Origin: Lojkania enalia
Taxonomy: Eukaryota; Ascomycota; Dothideomycetes; Pleosporales
Length of the DNA stretch: 64,000 nt
NCBI GenBank assembly: GCA_010094045.1
Contig: ML986584.1
Span: forward strand, 1-64,000
Direction: 5' to 3'
The translations under genes were made by a program, and so were the position numbers. This document shows, piece by piece, positions 38,787-51,110 of this stretch; within the stretch, counting starts at the first letter, position 1; each line of letters opens with the position of its first letter. The notes beneath the pieces were generated by a model. That model worked only from the letters and a program-made list of their open reading frames with translations. It was not told where the DNA came from and made no database searches.

Positions 38787-40925
38787 TATAGTATTCTTTA
38801 GATATTTTAATAATAGGATTAGTATATACCTTTAGAGTTAGAGCCTTATTAATATTAGCTATTAATATAGCGAAGATTTTATAGTTAAATTATTAGAAGA
38901 GTTAAACTAGTAGTATAGCGCCTATATAATATATATCTAGTTATAGTATAAACTTTAAGTATTTAAGTTTAAATAAATCCTCTTAACTATAATTTTTATT
39001 TAAGGTTAGATTAGTTTTAATTTTAAATTCTTTTAACTAGTATAATATTTTAAATAACTAGTAATTATATTAAATATAACTTAATAAGTAGAGTTTTAAA
39101 TAGTATTATTTAGGCTTTAAACTATATAAGAGTTATAAATTAGTTACTTTAGAATCTCCTTTTATATTAGATTTAGATAGTTTATAATCTTTAATAATTA
39201 TTTAAATAGCTTATTAGTAAATAGTAATACTAGTAGGTTATAAATATTAAGTTAAGTATTAGTTAGTAGTAAAAACTAGCTATTTATTCTTATAGTCTAG
39301 ATTTATATAATACTTATATATCTATAGCTATTTTAGAATTAACTAGTATTTTTCTAATATAATTATATAGAAATATACTATCTCTAAATAGTTTAAGTAT
39401 TAGAAGATTAAAGTAATTAAATAAGAGATAGTCTTCTTATAAAAGACTTCTCTATTAAAGCTAGTTAGATATAAGTTATATAAAAGTTATATCTTTTAGA
39501 ATTTTAGGGTATATATAAAGTCTCTATAAATATAGCTATAACTAATAGTTCTAGTATTAATAAAAATATTAATATTTTACTAGACTAGGTTTTAATAGAT
39601 TAAAAAAGGAGCTAGAATCTAATAGTTTTATAACTATTTTTATAGGAGCTAGTTTTATAAATATATAGAAATTCAGTATAAATATAATCTTAAAAAGTAA
39701 CTTACTTCTAAAATAGACCTTTTAGTAATATTCTAATTAATAAGATTAGCTATATTTAAGAGTAAAAGTAATAGTTTTATTTATAAAATAATAAGCGTAT
39801 TAAAGATTAGTTAAAGGATTAGTTAAAGAATTAAGAATAAGACCTATAAGATATAGTAGAGCTCTAAGACCTTTAATAGATTAATAGTAGAGAGGCGCTA
39901 TATTCTAGTAAAATATATCTCTTACTATTATATTTATAATAGTATCTTTTATAGTAATACCTTTCTTATTTATTAGAGCTTATAAGTATATAACTAGAAG
40001 TATTGAGTTTTATAATATTTAAGTTCTTCTAATAAGTAGTATAATATTTTAGTTATTTATAATAGTTACTAGATAAATAATATAGGTTAGTATTATATAG
40101 GGAAATTAGGTTAGTATAGTTGTTTAGAGTACTAGATATTATAATACTAATTATAGTATAGTAGAGTTTATTAGAGAGAGAATATTAGAGATATATAATT
40201 TATCTAGTCTTATTTAGTTTAGTATCTATAATTAGGCGTCGGAATTTAGTAAAATAAATAGAAAACCTACTTTAGCTTTATTTTAAAATTTCTAGCTTAT
40301 TCTAAAGTTTCTAGCTTATTTTATATTATAGTCTCCTTATTCCGGTTACTATAGGTAGATTCTAAGAAGGCGACTAAGCTATTTATAGAGTTAATACTCT
40401 TATCTATTAATAGGTTAACTAATATTATTAGGTCTTATTTTAGATAGAAATAAATATATAGAAGGTAGATATATTTAGTTAAATATTAGTTAGTATTTTC
40501 TTCTAATTTATAGTAGAACTTTTTAATAAAGTATAAAAACTCTAAGCGTTTACTAGAAAATATTAAAAGATTAGATAAATAGTTAAAATAGAAATATAGG
40601 TTATATATAATCTTAAGCGGATTAAAAGTTAATATAGGTATCTATTTAGAAGCTAGAGTTATAAGCTAAATTAGGCTAAAAGCGGGTAATAGTTCTATTA
40701 CTATTAATATACTAGTAGCTAGTAGAAGAGTAGCTATTTAGTAGCTATTAAATTCTCTTTATATCGCTTTAAGATCTAACTTATAATAGTTCTTCTAGGT
40801 TACTAAAGCTTCTACTAGCATTTCGTTCTTCTACTATAAAAAGTCTAGCTTATTCTAGATCTTTTTAAATATACTAATAAGCGCGTTCTCGTCTATAGCG
40901 TATAATAGTAGATAATATAATATAA
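38787..40925 (-). pseudogene. Gy3 Gag and Pol N-terminal part (upstream of Gy4a insertion)
   Basis: Minus-strand 5' part of Gy3, from the right LTR to the Gy4a insertion. At about 40280-40400 it reads LVAFLE.TYS.RN.E, then NKLETLE.A.KF, which fits the retrotransposon Gag block (FLE..YGD.nr..tA...L..L.Q). The zinc knuckle was not resolved. The part nearest 38787 should be protease and the N-terminal side of RT. RIP damage is heavy. Confidence 0.68.
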
Positions 40926-41228
40926 TATTATAGACGTTTATATATAGTTGGTTAATTATACTTTAAATAGTTAACTCTATTACTATATACTATATATAAA
41001 TATTAAAATATTATATAAAAAATAGAGATATTTATATTATATAAGTTTTTATAGAAGATAGATCTATACTACTATATAAGCTAGCTAGGTTAGTAAAACC
41101 TTCTTCTATCGTAGTTAAGATAAGTCGATTATATTCTAGCTAGTAGTTAATAGCTATTACTAGCAGCTAGTTTAAATATTATAGTAAAGATAGTATAGGT
41201 GTAGAAGTATTACGGTATTACTATAATA
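40926..41228 (-). repeat. Gy3 5' LTR (303 bp)
   Basis: Partner of 27847-28149. It starts tattatag, ends ctataata, and is followed by TSD caggt (41229-41233), which resumes the TLH gene. Confidence 0.93.
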
Positions 41229-44200
41229 CAGGTATAATAGTAGTTATAAATTCTTTAACTTTACTAGCTTTAGCCGCTAGTCGCTTAATATAAAGATAAG
41301 ATAATACTTATCTACTATAATCTACTATAGTAGTTCTTTACTATTAAATATTCTTATATAGCTAATAAAATTTCTATTACTTATTATATTACTCTCTATA
41401 TCTATACTAACTACTACTACTACTATTAGATTACTCTTATTATATTTCTACTTTATATAGTTAATTTTACTCTTTTAAATCTACTTAATTAAATTCTTAA
41501 TAAGCGTCTAATATAGTACTACTACTACTATTACCTTATATTAATCTAAGTAAACTAGTATAGTAAATAGTAAGCTCTTCCCTCTACTAGTTAAAAGTAC
41601 TATAATAAATAGTATCTACCTGCCTAGTACTATATATATTACTTACTCTTACTTAGCTAAATAGAAGTTAACTTCTTCTTATTTAAGTATCTACTATATT
41701 ACCTTTTAAAGCTCTTTCTCCCTTCTATTTTAAGCTTATATTTTCTTTTCTCGTACTATAAGTTCTTTACTATTATTATTACGCTACTACTGCTTTCTTA
41801 CCCTAGTCTAGCCTTAACTACCTATCTACCTTACTTTTAGTATTTTTTTACCTCTATTAAACTCTAAAAAGTAATATTATAATATATTAAGTAGCTAAAA
41901 TATTTTAATTAAGTATATATTAAAATACTTAATAATATTAATTAATATATTATAGTTTCTAATCCCTATCTATATTATCTATATACTCTATAGTTCTAGT
42001 ATACTCTTTTTCTTTTTATCTACTTTAACTTCTTTAACTTCCTCTATTTTATCCTAATATCTTTTACTAAATAACTCTTTAACTACTTTTCTACTAATAC
42101 TAATAGCTATATATTAGTAGTTTAATATATATAGCTTAATACTTATCTACTTATTAGTTTTATACTTAAGTATACGTATTAGTTAGTCTATTTTTTATAG
42201 CTTATATTAATCTACTTATATATAGTTGTTAAAACTACTACTAAATACTTTAATATTAAGATACTCTTAAAATAACTGTATATAAGTTAAATATACTACT
42301 ATTACCTACTCTAACTATAGTAGTAGAAAGTATAGTACTATCTTTAGTTTATTCTACTAGAATTGCGATTTATAATAGTAGACTACTATTATAATCTATC
42401 TATCTACTATAAAAATATTATAGTTTTATAGTACTCTATTATAATACTATATTATTATAATTTTTAACTTTTATCTAAACTACCCTAAAGTTATATATAT
42501 ATTAATTATTAGTAGTTTTAAGAAGTAATCTATCTACTATAAGTATTATTTTACCTACTATTTACTTTATAAGCTATCTCTTAATTAAAGCTACTAATTA
42601 GCTTCTATTTATTTAGCCTAAGTAAGTATCTACTTAAACTTATTATTAAGCTAATTATTATAATAATAGATAAAAGATATATTTTACTATATAAATATAA
42701 TATTATTAATAAACTACTCTAATTAGATAGTAAACTAGTTTTTAACTCTAGCTATCTAATATAGTTTCTACTAGAGTATCTCCTCTACCTTAACTACTAT
42801 ATCTTATACTATCTTATAGAACTAGCTAATATAGATTAGCTAGCTATTAAAATAGAACGTTTTCTTATTCTTTAACTAGTAAGTATTACCTAAATTATTA
42901 GCTATTAGTATAATAAACTTCTTATATATTAGTAAGCTAATTATCTTATTTATTAGACTAAATAATCTATTAGCTAGAAACTTCTACTATATAAGTAGAA
43001 AATACTTCTAGTTCTTATCTATCTACTTATTACGCTCTACTACTAGAAGTAGCTTCTCTATACCTAGCATGTATATATAATATACTATACTAGCTAGTAT
43101 ATATAAATAGTTCTTTACTATATATAAACGGTCTATTTTAGTATTAATTTCTAGTATAGTAAGAAAATAGATAAGCCTACTATTAAATAGCTAATTACTT
43201 ATCGATTAAAAAATAAATAATATAAGTATATTTAGTAGTACTTTAAGTTAAGTATTCTTACTATCCCTATCTAATATAACCTATAGTACTATTACTAGTT
43301 CTTTCTACTTACTTTACTAATAGAATAGCTTATATATATCTTCTATCTAATCTACTTCTTTCTTTCTATAGTACTTATAATAGAGGCTACTATTATTATT
43401 ATTATTACTATTAGTACTACTTCTAGCTCTACTAAACCTAGAATTTATACTATTATCTAATACTATACTATTATTATTACTATTATTACTATTACTATTA
43501 TAGCTAAACTATATAGCCTAAATTTCTTTATAAGTAATAATATAGAAAAAGTAGTAGATAAACTTAATAATATAGCTAGTATATACCATCTAACTTTTAG
43601 GGTTCTATAGTTAAGTAAGTAAACGTCTATCTACTTTATATTATTAAATATTTTTAAACTACTATCTTATCTCTTATATAAGTAATAATAATCCTCTAAT
43701 ACTCTACTTAACTAATAGTTTAACTAATTTTACTGCCTACTAAAGTTTCGCCTTATTTTAGTTAGATAGCTAGATCTAATATATAAGATATACTCGATTC
43801 TATTTTACTAGATACTTTAACTACCCTATCTACTTAAACTATCTAGTCTTATTAGTTTTTACTACCTCTATATTTATAACCTATATTTTCTTTTCTTTCC
43901 TCTACTTTATAAGTTTAAACCTAGCTAACTAATTATATATAATATTAGCTTCTATATAGAGAATAGCTAGCTTATAGTTATAACTACCTATATTAATAAT
44001 AAAATATTACTATAGTCTACTAGTTTAAAAAAATATCTATATTTTAACTTTCTAATAGAACCTACTTTTATTATCTATTTATATCTACTTATACTTCTTC
44101 TTTAAATATATATATAGTATATTAATATTAGTAGTAATATAGTATTTAGATTATTTATACTAGAACCTATTTAGTAGCTTTCTTAATTCTAATATTAGTT

Positions 44201-44757
44201 ACTTAAATAGTATAGGTAGCTAAACGTTTTTTACTAGTCTAATTAGCTACTAATAAATATATTTAATAATTACCCTCCTCTACTCTATTATTATACTATA
44301 ATAGTACTATAAATATATATTAATATTTAATATAGTAGTTATATATTTTATATATATTAGAATATAGTACTTAAGTAGATAGTAGAGATAATTTTTAATA
44401 TCTTCTAGTAATAGTACTATTCTACTTACTTATATATAAGTCTTTCTACTATAGATATAATATTATATTCTTAGTTTAAGTATCTATATATTCTAGTAGA
44501 ACTATATTCTTCTAGCTTTATTATAGTCTTATACTAGTATAGGTATAATAATATAGTAGTATAAGTAGAATAAATAGACTCTATTAAATAGTTTTTATAT
44601 ATAAAGTATTATAGTTAAAGTACTAGTTATAAATAAATTATAGGGGTAATAGTTAGATAAATTACCCTCTTTTAATAACCTATTTCAGGTATAGTACTAT
44701 AGTATTATATCTAATCTATTATAAATTAGGCCTAATTTATCGCCTTATATTAGATAG
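41229..44757 (-). pseudogene. TLH copy H5 (5' half of the copy split by Gy3)
   Basis: Continues H4 across the Gy3 insertion. From 41232 to the right end at 44757 it is exactly 3,526 bases, the same as H1 1145-4670. DExH box at about 41301-41312, Walker A at about 41574-41594, Asn/Ser linker at about 43390-43510, OrsD-like domain at about 44108-44420 with presumed start at about 44418-44420. The upstream block 44421-44757 ends in tagatag. RIP is heavy. H6 is joined immediately after. Confidence 0.87.
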
Positions 44758-45555
44758 AAAATAGCTAGTTTATAGTTACAGCTGTTTATATTAATAATAA
44801 AATATTACTATAGCCTACTAGCCTAAAAAAATATCTATACTTTAACTTTCTAATAGAATTTACTTTTATTATCTATTTATATCTACTTATACTTCTTCTT
44901 TAGATATATATATAGCGCGTTAATATTAGTAGTAATATAGTATTTAGATTACTTATACTAGAACCTATTTAGTAGCTTTCCTAATTCTAGTATTAGTTAC
45001 TTAAATAGTATAGGTAGCTAAATATTCTTTACTAGTCTAATTAGCTACTAATAAGAATATTTAATAATTACCCTCCTCTATTCTATTATTATACTATAAT
45101 AGTACTATAGATATATATTAATATTTAATATAGTAGTTACATATTTCTTATATATTAGAATATAGTATTTAGGTAGATAGTAGAGATAATTCTTAATATC
45201 CTCTAATAATAGTACTATTCTACTTACTTATATATAAGTCTTCCTACTATAAATATAGTATTATACCCTCGATTCGAGTATTTATACGTCTTAGTAGAAC
45301 TGCATCCTTCTAGCCTTATTATAGCTCTATATTAATACGGGTACGATAATATAGTATTATAAGTAGAATAAATAGATTCTACTAAATAGTTTTTATATAT
45401 AAAGTATTACAGTTAGAGTACTAATTATAAATAAATTAGGGGGGTAATAGTTAGATAAATTACTCTTTTTTAACAACTAATTTTAGGTATAGTACTATAG
45501 TACTATACCTAATCTATTACAAATTAGGCCTAATTTATTATCTTATATTAGATAG
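44758..45555 (-). pseudogene. TLH copy H6, N-terminal/upstream fragment only
   Basis: A 798-base fragment equal in length to H1 3873-4670: the OrsD-like N-terminus (about 44906-45218) and the full upstream block. It begins directly at the H5 terminus. The join (gatag|aaaatagc) overlaps the native TLH string atagaaaacagc by four bases. It ends at the common terminus gatag (45555) and is followed at once by Fot1-c. RIP differs in detail from H5, so this is not an assembly duplication of the same sequence. Confidence 0.87.
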
Positions 45556-47149
45556 AGTTAAAAGTTTATAAATACTTTAGCAGCTATATATAAAAATCCC
45601 TCGCTATATAATACTATACTACTATATTAAATATACTTTCTTTTACGCGTTTTATATTTAGTTACTTCTTCTAATTACTTTTTAAGCTTAGAGTTATAAG
45701 TTTAAAAAAGCGTATTCTAATATAGTATTAACTTAGCACCTTTTATAAGCTGTAAGAATCTTTCTTATACCTCTTTTAATAATTGTATAAAAGACTTTTA
45801 TATAAGTATTAATTATAACCTAAATTTATATATATTATTTAGAGTTTTAGACTATTAAGAATCTTCTTATAGAAGTAGTTCTAGTAGAATATATAGTTAT
45901 ATATTAAGGTAATTTAATATAACCTACGCGTTTAGAGGAATAATTTCTATTATTTTAAAGGCTTTTTAATAGTTCTTATATATAAATATATTAAAAAACG
46001 CGTTCTTAAAGGTTAGAAGAAAGTCTTCTTTATTAATATAGTAGATATATTAGCGCGCTAAGTCTTATATACGTTATAAATACTTTAACTTTAATAGTAA
46101 AAAGTAAACTATATTAAAAAGCTAAAGTATATATAATAAATAAGAAGATATATAAAGCGTTAGAATCTTTTATATAAGGTAGTAATCTTTAAATTCCTAG
46201 TTAAGGTAGCTTTTATAGCCGTCTAAAATAAATAGCTTATATAACTCTATCTAACATATTTTTATATACTTATTAAAATACTTTAACTACTTAAAACTAA
46301 ACGTATTATTTATCTAGCTATTTTTAGAAACTAAAATTTTCTAATTATATAGTATATCTACTTCTTTATATTATATAGAAATATAGACGCCTCTTTTATA
46401 AATAATAAATAGTAGGGTTGTATACGTAGTAGTATAGATATTCTAGATAACTATAATCTACTTATAATTATCTAGCTATATAAGAGTAAGCTTTATATAA
46501 TATTTTAAACCTATAATAACCTTTATAGTATTAATAATATCTATCTAAAAGTCTATTTTATTAAAGTTATAGATATTATTATTATATATACTATATTTTA
46601 CAATTATATCCTATATAAGCTTAAACTATACGTTAATTACCTCTAGATTCTCTTATTTTATTCTTTAATAATCTTTTACTTAATTAAAGACTATTTTAAA
46701 CTTATTTATATATACTATAAATTATTTAAGTTAATTCTTTTTTATAAATATTCTACTATATATACCTAATAGTTTATCTACTATATCTATTACCTTATAT
46801 AGCTGGGGTGTAAATCCTTATAAATTAAGGTTAAGAATATATTATATAATTGTTTATTCTTTGATTATTATAAGCTTCTAATAATTTAGTTGTATATAAG
46901 AGTAAAATGCGATTCTATAAAGTCGAGTAGAAAGTCGTTAATATTATATATTAAAAGCTATAGCAGCGCGTTATACGCTCTTAAACTAGTCTAATTTATA
47001 CGCCTGTAAGATAAGCTTAATTCTACCTTCTTATTAAATTAATAGAAGGTTATATTATAGATTTATTATAGTTCGTACGTAGTATTTATAATACTAAGAA
47101 AAAGTAGCCGCTTCGATAGTTTAGCTGCTTTAATAGTAGAATATATTAT
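45556..47149 (-). mobile_element. Fot1-c: Fot1/pogo transposon, 3' truncated
   Basis: Minus-strand relative of Fot1-b covering its equivalent from about 29440 to 31036. The right TIR (...tagtagaatatattat) ends at 47149, followed by TA (47150-47151), which equals TA 19977-19978 of H3; it had therefore inserted into the TLH downstream region. The left part, including the other TIR, is missing at the join with the H6 terminus. The transposase relic shows the YN.DE.GF-type block at about 46555-46590 and the LDgHgSH-type block at about 46196-46235. It keeps a little more CpG than Fot1-b (acgcgt, gcgcgc). Confidence 0.85.
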
Positions 47150-47151
47150 TA

Positions 47152-49685
47152 CTTTTTTCTTATTAACTTTTCTTTTCTAAAATATATTTTCTTTCTATAT
47201 TATTATTAACTATATTTCTTTCTTTTTATTAACTTTCTTTTTCTAAAATATATTTTCTTTTATTTATCTTAACTTATTAATCTCTTTTATACTAATATCT
47301 AAAAATATTAATAAATTCTTTCTTTTAATTATAAAAGAAATACTTTATTTATTTTCTAACCTCTTTTTTTTAAAAAATCTACTATATTACTATTTTATTT
47401 TTAATTTCTACCTACTTTCTATTTATTTTATATACTATACTATCTCTATTCTTATTCTTCTATTCTATATTCTAATATATAAAGAGTATAATATAAATAC
47501 TAACTACTATTATATTATTAAAATAATCTCTCTAAATCTATTAAAAGTATTTTTTTCTTAACTACTCTATATACGTCTTTTAATCTCTACTAAGTTCTCT
47601 TAAATAGCTATATTATTAGATTATTTAAGCTTCTTCTTTAACTTTTACTACTACTTAAACTAGTAGTACTATTATATTTAACTACTAATATTAATTATTT
47701 ATATCTAACCTAGTTATATAGTATTTCTAATTAACCTAGTATTACTAGTAGTTATAACTCTCTCCTCTATTATATATTCCTATTTAAAATCTATCTAATT
47801 TAACTCTATTTATCTTAGATTATATTATATACTATATTATCTTATACTTCTACTATTCTTCTATTTCTACTTCTTCTATTATCTAGTATACCGCGTATTC
47901 TTTATATAGCTCTTCTAGAACCTCCTAAATCTACTACTATATTAAACTTATCTTATACTACCTATTCTACTACTTACTAATACTTTCTTTATATTAGTTA
48001 TATCTAGCTAACTTAATATTATTATAGCTTATCTACTTCCTATTAAAATAGCTGCTTATTAGCTCTTACTAATACCTACTATCTATAATAAACCTCCCTA
48101 TCGCTTATATATCTAGCTTCTCCTCTTTTTATTCTATCTTTTACTCTACTTCACCCTCCTTTTATAAGAATTACTAAATCTACCTACTTACTTATTTATC
48201 TACTATATCTACTCTTTTAAATAAAGTTAATTATACTTTATAATATCTCTATATATAGTATAAATATAATTCTTAGAAAATCTACCCCTATACCTAATAT
48301 TAATATAGTTACTATAAGTCTACCTTCTTTAAACTATTTCTCTAACTATTTAACTTACTCTATATTTCTAGTATAATAGTATTTACTATCTAATACTTTA
48401 GCTATTACTTTATATTATACTTTACTATAGTAGTATACTACCCTTTTTTTCTTTTATTCCTTAAGCTGCTATACCTACTACTAATATATTACTAATACTA
48501 TCTCCTATACCTACTCTTATTTATACTATAATATTAAATATTATATATTTAACTATACTATACTTATTTAGATATATATTATATACTAAACTAATATATT
48601 CTCTTCTAGTTTAGCCTTTTATACTAGTAGTAGTATTACTATAAGTAGTACTACTAGATATAGTAGTAGCTGTAGATTCTTTAGCTTTACTAGTTTTAGC
48701 CGCTAGTTACTTAATATAAAGATAAGATAATACTCGTCTACTATAATCTACTATAGTAGCTTTTTACTATTAAGTATTCTTATATAGCTAATAAAATTTC
48801 TATTACTTATTATATCGCCTGCTATATCTATACTAACTACTACTACTATTATTAGATTACTTTTACTATACTTTTACTCTATATAATTAATTCTACTCTT
48901 TTAAATCTACTTAGCTAAGTTCTTAATAAACGCCCGGTATAGTACTACTACTACCGTTACTCTATATTAATCTAAGTAAGCTAGTATAGTAAATAGTAAG
49001 TTCTTTTCTCTACTAGTTAAGAGTATTATAATAAGTAGTATCTACCTATTTAGTACTATATATATTACTTACTTTTACTTAGCTAAGTAGAAGCTAACCT
49101 TTTCTTACCTAAATATCTACTATATTACTTTTTAAAACTCTTTCTCTCTTCTATTTTAAATTTATATCTTTTTTTCTTATATTATAAACTTTTTACTATT
49201 ATTATTATATTACTACTACTTCCTTATTTTAGTCTAGCTTTAACTACTTATCTACTTTACCTCTAGTATCTCTTTACCCCTATTAAGCCCTAAAAAATAA
49301 TACTATAATATATTAAATAGCTAAAATACTTTAATTAAGTATATATTAAGATATTTAATAATATTAATTAGTATACTATAGTTTTTAATCTTTATTTATA
49401 TTGTCTATATACTTTATAACTCTAGTATACTTTCTTTCTCTTTATCTACTTTAGCTTTTTTAACTTCTTCTATCTTATCCTAATATCTTTTACTAAACAA
49501 CTTTCCAACTACTTTTCTACTAATACTAATAGTTATATATTAGTAGTTTAGTATATATAGTTTAATATCTATCTATTTACTAGTCTCGCGTTTAAATATA
49601 TATATTAATTAGTCTATTTTCTATAGTCTATATTAATCCGCCTATATATAATTACTAAAGTTATTATTAAGTATCTTAATATTTA
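47152..49685 (-). pseudogene. TLH copy H7, central and 3' part
   Basis: Homologous to H3 from 19979 to about 22511. It includes the downstream T-rich region, helicase C (about 48112-48342), the DExH box (about 48726-48737) and Walker A (about 48999-49019). The N-terminal half with the OrsD domain and the conserved upstream terminus is absent: homology stops after cttaatattta at 49685 where the copia element begins. If the copia element simply inserted here, the rest of H7 should lie on its far side; it is not in the window. Confidence 0.85.
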
Positions 49686-49741
49686 TATTATAACTAATTA
49701 GTATTTATAATTAAAATTAATATTTAATTATATTATATAAA

Positions 49742-51110
49742 GCTATTAATCTTATAATAACTATAGAGTTAAATCTAGTAGTTATCTAAGTAATAGTCGT
49801 TCTTAATTAAGCTAATAACTAGTATAAGTAGCTATTTATTTAAAAGGATACTATTTAGAAAAATAACCTCTAGTAGTATATAGACCCTACTATACTAGTA
49901 GTAGACCTGCCTATATTAACAGTATAACCTAAACCTTAACTTATTAACTATTATAATAGAACGACTTTAATTTTTTAACTATTAGCTGCTAAACTAAAAT
50001 TTTATTAATAAAAGTATAAGTAATAGAAATAATAGAATATTAAGTTTAAATATTAAAAGAAAGCTTTTACTAACTTTAACTTTAAGATTAGTAAAATAAT
50101 TATTTTAAAGTATTTTTATCTAATTAAAATTAAGGATATACTATATAATCGATTAATAATATTTAAGAAGTATCTTATACTATCTAATACTACCCGTTAG
50201 TAAGATCTTATTATATAATATAAGAACCTTTAGATACTACTATAAGATAAGAAGGTAGAGAAATAGTTATAATTATAGGTAGAAGTTATAAATATATATA
50301 TTATTATAAAAGTTCCTAAAATAATAGATTTACGGGTATAAAAAGACTTTCTTATTATCTATAGAATAATCGATCCTAAATATAGTATATTAGGCCTATA
50401 AGCCTTAATTAACTTAAAAGAAGTTAGTAAAGCTATTTTTTTAGTAGAAGACTATATTAGTAAATTTACTACTTATTTTAAGTATATAAGACTAATATAG
50501 TTAGAACTTAGCTCTATAGCTATAGAGCTTGATACTATAAAGCTATAGTAGTAGTAGTAGTAGAAGAAGAAGAATAGTAATAAAAATAAGCTATAATATC
50601 TATATAGCCTAAAATACTTTTAGATAGATTATTAGCTAATTAATATTAATTATCTATAAAGGCTAAAGGATTATATAAATATAACTAGTTAAAAAAAGTT
50701 TAATACTACTCTTACTACTAATTTAAGCTTAAAAGATAAGATTAAGAAAGCGTTTAATAATTAGCGTACGAAATAATAAGACGTAAAGAGTATTACTATA
50801 AATAATAGTACTCCTCCTATTAAGCTTATAGCTAATATAGTACGATATATATATTAGAATAAGATTAAAAAGCTTTATACTTTATATAAAGATAAGTCTT
50901 ATACTTTAGATAAAGATAAGTCTTATACTTTAAATAAAGATAAGCTTTATACTCTAAATAAAGATAAGCTTTATACTCTATATAATAATAATAGACCTTA
51001 TATTCTATATAAGAAAGGAGAATATTATAATCTAGATAAGAATGCTAAAAAGTATTTAGCTTAGTTAGTTACTAATAATAGTATAAAGCTAGACGATTAA
51101 CTATATATAG
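49742..51110 (+). pseudogene. Copia Gag relic
   Basis: One plus-strand frame starting at 49742 stays readable for about 280 codons. Its stops are those expected from TGG and CAG/CAA (for example YK.LFI, .YIDPTILVVDLPIL, then VEVINIYIIIKVP, ISKFTTYFKYIR). At about 50588-50640 it reads YLYSLKYF.IDY.LIN, matching the zinc knuckle of fungal copia Gag (C..C.LKH....CW). A Lys/Asn-rich section with a 24-base tandem repeat follows. The match to copia Gag is by motif and order; similarity in the N-terminal part is inferred. Confidence 0.75.
50873..50992 (+). repeat. 24-bp tandem repeat, octapeptide (LYTLNKDK)n
   Basis: Five consecutive 24-base units (50873, 50897, 50921, 50945, 50969), with a degenerate sixth. 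In the Gag frame they encode variants of LYTLNKDK or SYTLDKDK. The repeat lies between the zinc knuckle and the protease of the copia element. The units differ by single changes, mostly C/T, so the expansion predates RIP. Confidence 0.85.

Larger units (their letters stand above)
27847..41228 (-). mobile_element. Gy3: chromovirus LTR retrotransposon containing nested Fot1-b and Gy4a
   Basis: Outer boundaries are two 303-base LTRs (27847-28149 and 40926-41228). Both start tattatag and end ctataata (inverted; TG...CA before RIP). The TSD tagat/caggt matches cgggt of the empty site in H1. Removing Gy4a (5,504 plus 5 TSD bases) and Fot1-b (about 1.85 kb) leaves about 6.0 kb, a normal gypsy size. 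Coding is on the minus strand: gag near 40300, RT near 32700, chromodomain near 28550. The minus-strand purine run next to the left LTR (about 28153-28162) fits a polypurine tract. Confidence 0.92.

Noticed and set aside
41229..45555. H5/H6 and similar tandems as assembly errors
   Set aside because: The copies differ at many RIP sites, so they are distinct sequences, although only long reads can settle it.
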